From the NCBI GenBank assembly GCA_965226435.1, contig CBDDCY010000013.1:1054001-1118000 (forward strand): a stretch of DNA of 64,000 nt, in the 5' to 3' direction. This document shows positions 1 to 8,889 of this stretch, piece by piece. This stretch comes from UBA6623 sp965226435. GTDB taxonomy: Bacteria; Acidobacteriota; Terriglobia; Bryobacterales; UBA6623. The notes beneath the pieces were generated by a model that worked only from the letters and a program-made list of their open reading frames with translations, made no database searches and was not told the DNA's origin. Position 1 is the first letter of the stretch. Each line of letters begins with the position of its first letter. Both the position numbers and the translations under genes were made by a program.

Positions 1-1526
1 CGTTTGACTTATGGCCCGTGTGGTCGCCCGACGGGAGATATATTGCTTTCCTGCGGGCGTACAACTCGATCGGCGCCTTCAATTCCGGCGGCAAACTCGA
101 GGTGATTCTTATCCCGGCGATCGGAGGCCCCGAGCGAAAACTAGGTGAGATCGGTGCATTTCCTGTCCCCACCCCCGTTTGGGGCCCCTTTCACACATGG
201 CTGCCTGACAGTGACGGCCTCGTCGTGGTGGATAGAGATTCCCCCGATGAACCTTTTGCTCTGTTTCTGTTGCGGACCGAAACCGGCGAGCGGCGTCGCT
301 TGACCTCGCCGCCCGCCGCGATTAGCGGGGACAGCAGCCCCGCCTTCTCGCCGGACGGAACTTCGCTGGCATTTATCCGAACGGCCGGCTATGCCGTTAC
401 GGATCTCTATGTCGTCGACCTAGCCGACGACCTGACGGTGCGAGGAGAGCCGCGGCGACGGACGTTCAAGAACGAAACGATCCATAAACCGGATTGGACA
501 CCGGACGGGCGTTCGATTGTCTTCGTATTCCGTGGGGCGCTGTGGCGAGTTTCCGCGAAGGGGACCGATCCACCGGAAGCGTTGGCCGCCGCGGGCCAGG
601 ACGCCGACCTCCCAACGGTTTCGCGGCGGGGCAATCGATTGGTGTACGTGCGAAGGGTATCGGATCCGAATTTTCAGCTTATGCGCAGGCCGGATGCGGC
701 AAGCAAACCGGGACCGCCGTCCCGCTTCCTTTCCTCCACTCGTTATGAGGCTTTTCCGCAATATTCCCCGGACGGCAGCCGCATCGCTTTCGAATCGCGC
801 CGAGCGGGAGTCTTGGGCGTTTGGGCGGCCGACGCGGACGGCTCGAACGCCAAACTGTTGCATTCCGAAGAGGGCACTTGGTCGGGCGTGCCGAGTTGGT
901 CGCCGGACAACCGTCGCGTCGCGTTCAATTGGAATTCCGAAGGCCATTTTGATATCTACGTCGTGGGTGCCGGCGGCGGTGAATTGCTGCGGCTCACGAC
1001 GGATCCGGCCGACGACTCGTGGCCCAGTTGGTCGCACGACGGTCGCCTGATCTACTTTGCTTCGGGACGCAGCGGTGAACAACAGGTCTGGAAAGTGTCG
1101 GCGGCCGGCGGCAAACCGGTCCAAATTACGCGCAATGGTGGACGCGTCGCTTACGAATCCGTTGACGGCAGGCATGTCTATTTCGACAAAGTGGAGCAAG
1201 GCGGATCGGCCAGTCTGTGGAAAGTTCCCGTAAATGGAGGCGAGGAGACTCGAGTTTTCGAACCGGTGTTCTTGGTCGGCAATTTCGCGGTCGTGGAGCG
1301 CGGGGTCTATTTCATCCCCGAACTGCGTGCGGACGATCCTGACGCTCGCTATTCGCTTCAGTTTTTCAATTTCGCGACGAATGACATCGAAACGGTCGCG
1401 GTGTTGGAAACCATCCCGGGAAAGATAATGGTAGGCCTCACCGTCAGCCCCGACGAACGCAACATCGTGTACACGCAGGTCGACGAAGAAAGCGGCGACC
1501 TGATGCTGATCGAAGGCTTCCGGTAA
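1..1526 (+). CDS. PD40/TolB-like beta-propeller protein, C-terminal part (5' end outside window)
   Basis: The reading frame is open from the window edge, so the true start lies upstream; the GTG at 18 is only the first possible start inside the window. The roughly 500 visible residues consist of repeated PD40/WD40-like blades with signatures such as YSPDGSRIAFES, WSPDNRRVAFNW and WSHDGRLIYFAS. These build a TolB-type propeller. In acidobacteria such propellers are often the C-terminal sensor half of a Ser/Thr protein kinase or a transcriptional regulator, but no such domain is visible here. The role is probably ligand or protein binding outside the cytoplasm. The following transporter is convergent, so they do not share an operon. 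Confidence 0.75.
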   Translation, partial: FDLWPVWSPDGRYIAFLRAYNSIGAFNSGGKLEVILIPAIGGPERKLGEIGAFPVPTPVWGPFHTWLPDSDGLVVVDRDSPDEPFALFLLRTETGERRRLTSPPAAISGDSSPAFSPDGTSLAFIRTAGYAVTDLYVVDLADDLTVRGEPRRRTFKNETIHKPDWTPDGRSIVFVFRGALWRVSAKGTDPPEALAAAGQDADLPTVSRRGNRLVYVRRVSDPNFQLMRRPDAASKPGPPSRFLSSTRYEAFPQYSPDGSRIAFESRRAGVLGVWAADADGSNAKLLHSEEGTWSGVPSWSPDNRRVAFNWNSEGHFDIYVVGAGGGELLRLTTDPADDSWPSWSHDGRLIYFASGRSGEQQVWKVSAAGGKPVQITRNGGRVAYESVDGRHVYFDKVEQGGSASLWKVPVNGGEETRVFEPVFLVGNFAVVERGVYFIPELRADDPDARYSLQFFNFATNDIETVAVLETIPGKIMVGLTVSPDERNIVYTQVDEESGDLMLIEGFR

Positions 1527-1557
1527 GGCCGCGGCAAAGGGATTGCCGGCCGACCCC

Positions 1558-3132
1558 TTACCGAAACGGGAAAATCCACTGCCCGATGAAATAGACCGCC
1601 AACGGAATTATCGCCAGGGCGATCAAATCCAGCATCACTCCGGCCCTGAACATGCGCGGAATCGTGATCCAGCCACTGCTGAAGACAATGGCGTTGGGCG
1701 GCGTCGCCACCGGCAACATGAAAGCAAACGACGCGATGATCGCCGCCGGGATCAACAACAAGTACGGGTGAACGCCGATCTCGGTCGCCGTCGCCGCCAA
1801 CACCGGTGAAATCATCAAGACCGTCGCGATATTCGAGGTCGTTTCCGTCAGCAACACCGCCAGCAGGCACGTCAACAGCACCAGCATCCACACCGGCAGT
1901 TCCCCGGCGATCGTCAGCCGCGAGCCCAGCCACGCCGCCAAGCCGCTCTCTTGAATGCCCGCCGCCAGCGCAAACCCGCCTCCCAACAGAACAACGATCC
2001 CCCACGGGACCCCCTTCTGAATCGTCGGCCAGTCCACGATGAATTGCAGCCGGGGTTTTCCGCCGTTTCCGCTCGCCACCCATGTGGGCAGTAAACACAG
2101 CAACACGGCCATGGCGATCGCGACCGTGGCGTCGTGCAGGCTGCCGGGGGTCGAAAAGGCGCTCGACCAACCCGGGATGACCAACGAGCCCAACTCGAGC
2201 GGGCGCCGAAAGATCCACAAGAACCCGGTCATCGATGCTACGACCAAGACGATTTTCTCGGGTTGCCGCATCGGCCCCAGCTTTCGCCGTTCTTCGCTAA
2301 TGACGTCCTGCCCGGTGTTGAATCGAATGTGACTCAGCGGCACTTCAGCCCCGAAGCGACACAAGTAGAGCCACATGATCGGTAGGAATATCACCACGAT
2401 CGGAATGCAAAGCATGCTCCAATCGGCGAAGGCGATGGGCGGTTCATCGGGAAAGCGATCTTGCGCGAAGCCGATGAAGGCAACGGTGGTCGGCGAGCCG
2501 ATCAACGTCCCGATGCCGCCGACGCTGGCCGAATAGGCGATCGCGAGAAGCAAGATCACGCCGAACGTCGAGCGCACTTTCTTCGGCGTCTCCTCGGGCG
2601 ATACGCCTTCCATCTGCGCCAGCTCCGCCATTTGGTTGACGACGGCCGCCGCGATCGGCAGCATCATCATCGTCGTGGCGGTGTTCGAAATCCACATCGA
2701 AAGAAACGCCGTGGCGCACATGAAGCCGAGCACGAGCCGATCAGGCTGCGTCCCGAAAAGATGGATCGTCCCCAGCGCCACGCGGCGGTGCAAGTTCCAC
2801 TTTTCCATCGCGATGGCGATGATGAATCCGCCCACGAAAAGGAAGATGATGTGGTTGCCGAAATGCGGCCCGACCTGACGGCTGGGCATGATGTCAAGAG
2901 CCGGGTAAAGCGCCAACGGCAGCAGCGCCGTCACCGGGATGGGGGCGGCCTCGGTGATCCACCAGACAGCCATCAGCGCCGCGACAGCAGCGGTGCGCTG
3001 CGCGACAGGCGGCATGCCGTCGGGCGTGGGCGCGACCAATATCACGACGAACAGCAGCAGGCCCAGCGCCAAGCCGATCTGCTGGCGCGGCCCATAGCCG
3101 TGGTCCTGCTCGCCCGCGGGAAGTGCTTCCAT
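1558..3132 (-). CDS. SLC13/DASS family sodium:carboxylate symporter
   Basis: A 524-residue polytopic membrane protein of the divalent anion:Na+ symporter family (CitT/SdcS/INDY type), which imports di- or tricarboxylates or sulfate with sodium. About 11 hydrophobic segments are spread over the whole length. The two family-defining substrate and sodium motifs are present: SNTATT near residue 149 and TETTSNIAT in the second half, followed by the conserved segment ATPPNAIVF. The length is typical of the family. Which anion it carries cannot be told from sequence. It starts at an ATG and stands alone, convergent with the preceding propeller gene. Confidence 0.9.
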   Translation of the reverse strand: MEALPAGEQDHGYGPRQQIGLALGLLLFVVILVAPTPDGMPPVAQRTAAVAALMAVWWITEAAPIPVTALLPLALYPALDIMPSRQVGPHFGNHIIFLFVGGFIIAIAMEKWNLHRRVALGTIHLFGTQPDRLVLGFMCATAFLSMWISNTATTMMMLPIAAAVVNQMAELAQMEGVSPEETPKKVRSTFGVILLLAIAYSASVGGIGTLIGSPTTVAFIGFAQDRFPDEPPIAFADWSMLCIPIVVIFLPIMWLYLCRFGAEVPLSHIRFNTGQDVISEERRKLGPMRQPEKIVLVVASMTGFLWIFRRPLELGSLVIPGWSSAFSTPGSLHDATVAIAMAVLLCLLPTWVASGNGGKPRLQFIVDWPTIQKGVPWGIVVLLGGGFALAAGIQESGLAAWLGSRLTIAGELPVWMLVLLTCLLAVLLTETTSNIATVLMISPVLAATATEIGVHPYLLLIPAAIIASFAFMLPVATPPNAIVFSSGWITIPRMFRAGVMLDLIALAIIPLAVYFIGQWIFPFR

Positions 3133-3265
3133 AACCGTGAAAAGAACTCAACACCCTATCACGGTTCATCACCGCGAGGGAACGCCGGAAATGCCGCGCA
3201 GCGTCCGCATAGAGGTTGGAATCGTCCGTCGGCGCCCGACGTGGCTATTCGTCCGCCCGGCTCTT

Positions 3266-3832
3266 TTAGGCTTGTTGGAAACGTTGGGCCGCCTGCTCGA
3301 TCTCCGCCTCCACCTCCGGCCCCTCGTAAAACCACAACCGCCCCTTGACGCGAACTGTTGTCCCCGGCGCGCAGTCGGGCAAAACCGGATCGGTGTGAAA
3401 ACACGGGCAGTCGCGATTGCCCCAACTGCGTCCGGTGCCCTCCCAAGCCGTCAGGATCCAACGCCCCTGCTGCTCATCGCCGACGGCCGCGACGGGTTCC
3501 CGGAACCGCTTGTTGTCGAGGGTCTGCTCGTTGAACCCCGGAGCACCCTTGAGCATCACGCAAATCTGCGTGCGCAACCCGCTAAGCGCGGACGGCGTTC
3601 CATTGCGCAACCACAATTCCATATCAACGCGATCCGTCGCGGGTCGCATGACAGCACCGAATTGCACATCGTTCGGAAGCGTCCATTCGTGACGCAAACC
3701 GCCCCCTTCGATCCGTTCCCAATCGACATTTTCAAGGACGACGTTTTGCTCGTTCCAAATCGTGGGGACGTGCGTATGAGCCAGAAACAGCAAGCCGAGA
3801 TTGCTGAAGATCGCCTCCGGCAGATCGACCAC
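3266..3832 (-). CDS. C-terminal fragment of the deacetylase protein, separated by an in-frame stop
   Basis: This 188-codon frame is in the same frame as the deacetylase just upstream and is separated from it only by TAA and one further codon (stop at 3836-3838, GTG at 3830-3832). Reading through gives ...PWEPNN-stop-VVVDLPEAIFSNLG without loss of sense, so the two are probably one gene. The fragment is soluble, has no signal peptide and belongs to no family I can name; from memory, similar sequence follows an SVFxPW-type segment as a continuous C-terminal domain in planctomycete and acidobacterial proteins. A tyrosine codon (TAC to TAA) would restore the frame. An alternative is a separately translated gene starting at GTG, but no convincing ribosome binding site is visible. 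Confidence 0.55.
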   Translation of the reverse strand: MVDLPEAIFSNLGLLFLAHTHVPTIWNEQNVVLENVDWERIEGGGLRHEWTLPNDVQFGAVMRPATDRVDMELWLRNGTPSALSGLRTQICVMLKGAPGFNEQTLDNKRFREPVAAVGDEQQGRWILTAWEGTGRSWGNRDCPCFHTDPVLPDCAPGTTVRVKGRLWFYEGPEVEAEIEQAAQRFQQA

Positions 3833-3835
3833 GAC

Positions 3836-5050
3836 TTAGTTGTTCGGTTCCCAGGGCAGGAAGACGCTTGCCTTCGTGCCTCGCATCGGATCGATCGCTC
3901 CGTCGAGAAAGCCGATGCGCGGATGGCGTCCTCCCGGGTAGGGTTCGACCCGGAGGCCGTCGTCCGGCTCGGGAGCAGCCGTCGCGAAACGCTCGGCGTA
4001 CGCGCCGACGTCGCTCTCGTGAAGCCCGCTGACCGCTGACGCCTCGGCGGCCGAGAAGCGGTGATGAAGAAACATCGTCTCCATCCAACCGTTGAGATCG
4101 GCCCGCGTCGCTTCCATTTCGACGGGAAGCGCCGCTGTCGTGCCGGCCTCGGTTTCGGGATAGCGGAGCCCGGTCGTCGGGTCATTGGGCGGCGATGAGC
4201 TTGTGAAGTAGGGCTCGATGTCCCGTAGAGCGAGAGTTTCAAGACCCTCGCTCTTCAGATGCTCCATATAACGTTCGAACATCTCAGGCGGCGTGTGAAC
4301 CCATGGATGCGCCGTATCGGGCACTCCGTGAAACTGCAGCACGGTGATCTCGCCGGGGCCTGCCTGCCCGAGGACCCGTTGAAAATGCTCGAATGTCCAG
4401 TTGGGATAGGCGTCGCCGGTGGTTGGCATCAACAGCACATCGTGACGCGACGGATCGAGGGCCGGGCCGGGAACGATTTCGCCGTAAGGAATTTCCGGCT
4501 GCATGCCGCGGCGAGCGAAGCGATAGCCGAGTTCGCGGAGCTTCCCGAGCGCTTCCGGCCCGAAACCGTTGCCGCACCAGGCGAAGCTCACCGGCTTGGG
4601 CACACCGACCCCGGCCAGGGCGTTTTCCACAAGCGCCAATTCCCCGGCCAAGCGCGCGGCGTTGCGGGGAATCGAGAAGTTCGCGTGAGTCCAGCTATGG
4701 TTGCCGATCTCGAAACCCATCTCATGGATTTCAGCGATCTCCCGCCAAGTCATGAAGTTCTCGGTGTCGGGCATCCAACGGTGGCTGACGAAAAAGGTGG
4801 CCCGGAAGCCAAGGTCTTTGAGAAGGGGCGCGACGAAGTGGCGGTGCGATTTGACGGCGTCGTCGAAGGTCAGCACGACCCGAGGCGGTCTCGCCCCACA
4901 GGCCCCCGCCAGCGCGGCCGAGCCCCCGAGAGTCAGGAATTTCCGTCGCGTCAGCGCCGGGAATTCCCGATTCGGTAAAGGCGGTCGCCGGGCTCCGAAG
5001 CCCAGCCGGCCGTCTATCGAGTTGATGTCTCCGCCGCCATTCATCGCCAT
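3836..5050 (-). CDS. Tat-signal polysaccharide deacetylase (NodB domain), interrupted at its 3' end
   Basis: A secreted carbohydrate esterase family 4-like protein, expected to remove acetyl groups from cell-wall or exopolysaccharide sugars outside the cytoplasm. A twin-arginine leader (LTRRKFLTLGGSAALAGAC, with a possible lipobox cysteine) precedes the NodB domain. Within that domain TFDD carries the catalytic aspartates and HSWTH the zinc histidine pair. About 130 residues of an extra C-terminal region follow and end abruptly at TAA in PWEPNN. That region seems to continue in the same frame in the next entry. The GTG at 5080 would give an unusually long n-region, so the ATG at 5050 is preferred; 5044 is also possible. 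Confidence 0.8.
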   Translation of the reverse strand: MAMNGGGDINSIDGRLGFGARRPPLPNREFPALTRRKFLTLGGSAALAGACGARPPRVVLTFDDAVKSHRHFVAPLLKDLGFRATFFVSHRWMPDTENFMTWREIAEIHEMGFEIGNHSWTHANFSIPRNAARLAGELALVENALAGVGVPKPVSFAWCGNGFGPEALGKLRELGYRFARRGMQPEIPYGEIVPGPALDPSRHDVLLMPTTGDAYPNWTFEHFQRVLGQAGPGEITVLQFHGVPDTAHPWVHTPPEMFERYMEHLKSEGLETLALRDIEPYFTSSSPPNDPTTGLRYPETEAGTTAALPVEMEATRADLNGWMETMFLHHRFSAAEASAVSGLHESDVGAYAERFATAAPEPDDGLRVEPYPGGRHPRIGFLDGAIDPMRGTKASVFLPWEPNN

Positions 5051-5196
5051 TGCTCGGTATTGTCCCAGAAACCGCGCCACAGAGCGTATTTTGGGGCATT
5101 TTCACGCCTTTCGCGGCTGCCGCCGAAGCCCCCGCTACGCTACAATAAATGAATAACTTACGCCGCTTGTTGACGCTCTGACGAAAGGACGTTTCT

Positions 5197-7716
5197 TTGG
5201 CCGAGCAGCCCCCTTCCAATCCCACCCAACTGCCTCTTGGAGGCAACGGTTCCCCGCCGCCGAATTTGATTCCCATCGACATCGAAGTCGAGATGAAAAG
5301 GTCCTATCTCGACTACGCGATGAGCGTAATCATCGGGCGTGCCCTGCCCGACGTGCGCGACGGGCTCAAGCCCGTGCAGCGGCGCATTCTCTACGGCATG
5401 CTCGAAGCCGGGTTGCGCTCCAACCGCGGTTTCCGCAAGGCCGCCAAGATCGTCGGCGAAGTGATGGGTAATTACCATCCCCACGGCGATTCCTCGATCT
5501 ACGACACCTTGGTCCGGATGGCGCAGCCGTTTTCGATGCGCTGCCGCCTGGTCGACGGACAGGGCAATTTCGGCTCGGTCGACGGCGATCCGCCGGCGGC
5601 GATGCGCTACACCGAAGCGCGTATGACCGCGCTGGCCGAGGCCCTGCTTGACGATATCGACAAGGATACCGTCGACTTCCGTCCCAACTACGACGACACC
5701 AGCGAAGAGCCCGAATGCCTGCCCGCCGCCGTGCCGAATCTGCTCGTGAACGGCGGCACCGGCATCGCCGTCGGGATGGCGACCAATATCCCGCCGCACA
5801 ATCTGGGAGAGATCATCGACGCGGCGATCACCGTGATCAACCGCCCCAAGACGACTCTCGAGGATCTGCTCGAAATCGTGCAAGGCCCCGACTTCCCCAC
5901 CGGCGGCACGATCTGCGGGACCGAGGGATTCCTCAATGCCTACCGCACCGGCCGCGGTCACGTGACCACGCGCGCCAGGGCCTTGATCGAGGAAAAGGGC
6001 AACCGGCAGCAAATCATCGTCAACGAGATTCCCTACCAGGTCAACAAGTCGCGGCTCATCGAGCACACCGCCGCGCTAGTCAACGATAAGAAGATCGAAG
6101 GCATCTCGAACATCTGGGACGAGAGCGACCGCGACGGCATGCGCATCGTCTTCGAGCTGAAACGCGGCGAGCAGCCCGAGGTCGTCCTCAACAACCTCTA
6201 CAAGCACACCCAGCTGCAAACCGGTTTCGGCATCATTGTGCTGGCCATCGTCAACGGGCAGCCCAAGGAACTCGGTCTGCTCGAATACCTGCGCCTGTTC
6301 GCCGAACACCGCATCGACGTCGTCCGCCGCCGAACGAATTACCTGCTGCGCAAGGCCCGCGACCGCGAGCATGTGTTGCTGGGGTTCCAGAAGGCGCTCG
6401 ATCATCTCGACGAGGTTATTCAACTTGTCCGGCAATCGAAGAGCCCGGCCGAGGCGCGGCAGGCGCTGATCGGCCGCTTTGAGTTCACCGAGCGCCAAGC
6501 CCAGGCCATCATTGAACTGCAACTGCAACGCCTGACGGCGATGGAGCAGCAGAAGATTATCGAGGAACTGGCGGAGATTCAGAAGAAGATCGCCGGCCAT
6601 CTCGAAATCTTGGGTTCCGACAAAGTCCTGCGGAAAGTCATCGTCACCGAACTCCGGGAGATCAAAAGGAAATTCGCCGACGAGCGCCGCACCGACATCG
6701 GACCTCCCGTCTCGCAAATGTCGATGGAAGACCTGATCGCCGACGAAGACGTCGTCATCACGGTCACCCACAACTCCTACCTGAAGCGCACGCCGGTGAC
6801 GACCTACCGCCAACAAATCCGCGGCGGACGCGGCCGTATCGGGATGGGAAAGCGCACCGACGATTTCGTCGAGCACCTGATTATCGGCTCGACCCATTCC
6901 TATTTCCTGGTCTTCACCAATCTTGGGCGAGTGTACTGGCTGCGCATCTACGACATTCCCGATGTCGGCATTACAGGCCGCGGCAAGAACATCGTCAACC
7001 TGTTGAACTTCCAGCCCGACGAGACCGTGCAGGCTTTCCTGCCGGTGAAAGAGTTCACCGAGGGCCGCTACATCGTCATGGCCACGCGCAACGGCGTGAT
7101 CAAGAAATGCGACTTGAGTGTTTTCAAGCGGCCGCTCTCGCGAGGCATCATCGCGCTGGCGCTCGACGAGGGCGACGAGCTAATCTCGGCCAGCCTGACC
7201 GATCCGGGGCGCGAAATCTTCGTCGCCACCCAACGGGGCAAGGCGATCCGATTTCACGAGGACGCGGTGCGAGCCATGGGCCGGCCGGCACGAGGCGTGC
7301 GCGCCATCAGGATTGACCCCGACGATCGCGTTGTCGGCATGATCGCCGTCCCCGAAGACGTGCTCGTTCTCAGCATTACTGAAAACGGTTACGGCAAACG
7401 CACCAAGATCGACCAATACCGCTTAACGCAGCGGGGCGGCAAAGGCGTCATCAACATCAAGACCACCAAACGCAACGGCAATGTTGTCGCGATCATGGAG
7501 GTGTCCAAGGATATCGACTTGATGTTGATCACCCGCGGCGGCAAGATCATTCGGCTCGAGGCCGATAAGATCCGCGCCACCGGCCGCTCGGCTCAGGGTG
7601 TTACCTTGGTCAACGTCGAGGATGGGGATCAGATCGCGGCCGCCTGCGCCGTGCCGCATTCCCAAGACGAAGAAAACGGCGCCAACGGAGTCCCCGAGCA
7701 AGGAACGCTGCTCTAG
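5197..7716 (+). CDS. gyrA: DNA gyrase subunit A
   Basis: The breakage-reunion subunit of DNA gyrase, which with GyrB introduces negative supercoils. The 839-residue protein shows the 5Y-CAP topoisomerase domain with active-site Tyr138 (AAMRYTEARM), and six C-terminal blades including the GyrA box in the form QRGGKG. The quinolone-determining segment HPHGDSSIYD keeps Ser99 and Asp103, matching E. coli Ser83 and Asp87, the quinolone-sensitive state. The start is a TTG with AAAGGA about 8 bases upstream, giving a roughly 26-residue N-terminal extension rich in Pro and Gly. An AT-rich TACAAT at 5141 could be the -10 box. gyrB is not in the window. Confidence 0.97.
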   Translation: MAEQPPSNPTQLPLGGNGSPPPNLIPIDIEVEMKRSYLDYAMSVIIGRALPDVRDGLKPVQRRILYGMLEAGLRSNRGFRKAAKIVGEVMGNYHPHGDSSIYDTLVRMAQPFSMRCRLVDGQGNFGSVDGDPPAAMRYTEARMTALAEALLDDIDKDTVDFRPNYDDTSEEPECLPAAVPNLLVNGGTGIAVGMATNIPPHNLGEIIDAAITVINRPKTTLEDLLEIVQGPDFPTGGTICGTEGFLNAYRTGRGHVTTRARALIEEKGNRQQIIVNEIPYQVNKSRLIEHTAALVNDKKIEGISNIWDESDRDGMRIVFELKRGEQPEVVLNNLYKHTQLQTGFGIIVLAIVNGQPKELGLLEYLRLFAEHRIDVVRRRTNYLLRKARDREHVLLGFQKALDHLDEVIQLVRQSKSPAEARQALIGRFEFTERQAQAIIELQLQRLTAMEQQKIIEELAEIQKKIAGHLEILGSDKVLRKVIVTELREIKRKFADERRTDIGPPVSQMSMEDLIADEDVVITVTHNSYLKRTPVTTYRQQIRGGRGRIGMGKRTDDFVEHLIIGSTHSYFLVFTNLGRVYWLRIYDIPDVGITGRGKNIVNLLNFQPDETVQAFLPVKEFTEGRYIVMATRNGVIKKCDLSVFKRPLSRGIIALALDEGDELISASLTDPGREIFVATQRGKAIRFHEDAVRAMGRPARGVRAIRIDPDDRVVGMIAVPEDVLVLSITENGYGKRTKIDQYRLTQRGGKGVINIKTTKRNGNVVAIMEVSKDIDLMLITRGGKIIRLEADKIRATGRSAQGVTLVNVEDGDQIAAACAVPHSQDEENGANGVPEQGTLL

Positions 7717-7775
7717 CTTCAGCGGCCTCGGAGCCCCGAACGCAAGTGAGGGGTCGGCGAGCCGCGCGACAGATT

Positions 7776-7884
7776 GGGGCTGTGAAAAAATGGGGGACAG
7801 TCCACTTCGCGCCGGGCTAAATTGTTGACTTGATGGAACTTATTCGGTCGGCGCTCGGTACAGCCCCCAATTTTTCACAGCCCC
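7776..7884. repeat. Dispersed palindromic repeat R1, copy A
   Basis: A 109-bp element bounded by inverted ends GGGGCTGTGAAAAA and TTTTTCACAGCCCC. Its reverse complement aligns almost base for base with the copy at 61068-61176 and well with 56033-56143, including the internal blocks GCGCCGACCGAATAAGTTCC and CGGCGCGAAGTGGACTG. It lies 60 bp after gyrA and 50 bp before the next gene. The ends can fold into a long hairpin next to T-rich runs, so it could end transcription. It creates a false upstream extension of the following reading frame. Confidence 0.85.
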
Positions 7885-7934
7885 GGATTGGGCTCGGGCC
7901 GGGCGGCCTCGGCCGGGCCCCAGGGAGAGAGTTC

Positions 7935-8294
7935 ATGAAAAACCTTACCGCCTCAATCATTCTCATCGCATGCCTCGCCGCGAGCCCATCACCGGCCGAG
8001 CAGGTTACGCTCGAAGGCTACCTCGTCGACCGCGAATGTTCTTCGGGAATCATCGAGCAAGGCGCCCAAGCCGCCGCCGAGCACGACCGCTCCTGCGCCC
8101 TGATGGAAATATGCATCGGTAGCGGTTTCGGAATCTTGACGGCGGCCGGGGACTTCGTCATCTTCGACGACGCCGGCAACGAGAAGGCTGTCGCGGCGGT
8201 CGAATCGGCGAGCAAGGACAAAGACTACAAGATCCGCGTCAGCGGCAACCGCCAAGACGACGAAATCCAAGTCGTATCGCTGACGATCGAGTAG
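7935..8294 (+). CDS. Small secreted protein of unknown function
   Basis: A 119-residue protein with a clear Sec signal peptide (MKNLTASIILIACLAASPSPA, probable cleavage after SPA). The mature part starts with a segment EGYLVDRECS, then CALMEICIGSGFG, and ends in a beta-rich tail. Three cysteines in the mature part could bind metal or form a disulfide. The ATG at 7935 is chosen because of the preceding GGGAGAGA and the immediate signal peptide; the longer frame from 7830 runs through repeat R1 and is rejected. I do not recognise a named family, though the layout resembles small periplasmic proteins of acidobacteria. Confidence 0.75.
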   Translation: MKNLTASIILIACLAASPSPAEQVTLEGYLVDRECSSGIIEQGAQAAAEHDRSCALMEICIGSGFGILTAAGDFVIFDDAGNEKAVAAVESASKDKDYKIRVSGNRQDDEIQVVSLTIE

Positions 8295-8311
8295 GATCGG
8301 GACCGCGCGCC

Positions 8312-8641
8312 TTAGACGTGGCCGTTGAGTAGAGTGGCTACTTTCTCTTTGCCGACCGCGCCCACCAGTTGGTCGACCACCGCCCCGTTCTTGAAAAGCA
8401 ACAACGTAGGAATGCCGCGCACCTTGTAACGCGTCGCGGTTTGCGGATTATTGTCGACATCCAACTTGCCGACTTTGGCCTTGCCTTGATATTCGGTGGC
8501 GACTTCGTCGACGACCGGCGCCATGGCGCGACACGGGCCGCACCAAACGGCCCAGAAATCGACCAGCACGGGAATGTCCGATTGCAAGACTTCCGCGTCG
8601 AAATCGTTGTCACTGAAATTCAAAGTGTTGGGTCCGGCCAT
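8312..8641 (-). CDS. trxA: Thioredoxin
   Basis: A 109-residue cytoplasmic thioredoxin, the general protein disulfide reductant recharged by thioredoxin reductase. The active site WCGPC sits near residue 32 inside LVDFWAVWCGPCRAM, and the conserved cis-proline appears in RGIPTLLLFKNG. The length is the canonical single-domain size. The ATG at 8641 is preferred over the TTG one codon upstream because GGAGG ends six bases before it. The gene is convergent with the small secreted protein and stands alone. Confidence 0.95.
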   Translation of the reverse strand: MAGPNTLNFSDNDFDAEVLQSDIPVLVDFWAVWCGPCRAMAPVVDEVATEYQGKAKVGKLDVDNNPQTATRYKVRGIPTLLLFKNGAVVDQLVGAVGKEKVATLLNGHV

Positions 8642-8889
8642 CAAAATCCTCCGCGCCCTTTGGCGGCGCCGTTACGGGGTTGAATTATCAGATTAGCAAA
8701 TCGTCGAAATCCACAAATCCGGACACCGCAACCGATGTAAACTTCCGGCCCCGATAGTCATAGCCGCCTCCCGCGCGGCTCCGCGACGAGTCCGCTGCTT
8801 TCCACCGCCATGACGACCGGATTAAGGATAACCACGCGCAAGGACGATGAGCCTCTTGGGGGGAGGGGTACACTTCCCTGGAGGCAGTG

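Noticed and set aside
7830..7934. Longer start for the small secreted protein
   Set aside because: It would run through repeat R1; the ATG at 7935 has a ribosome binding site and opens a signal peptide.
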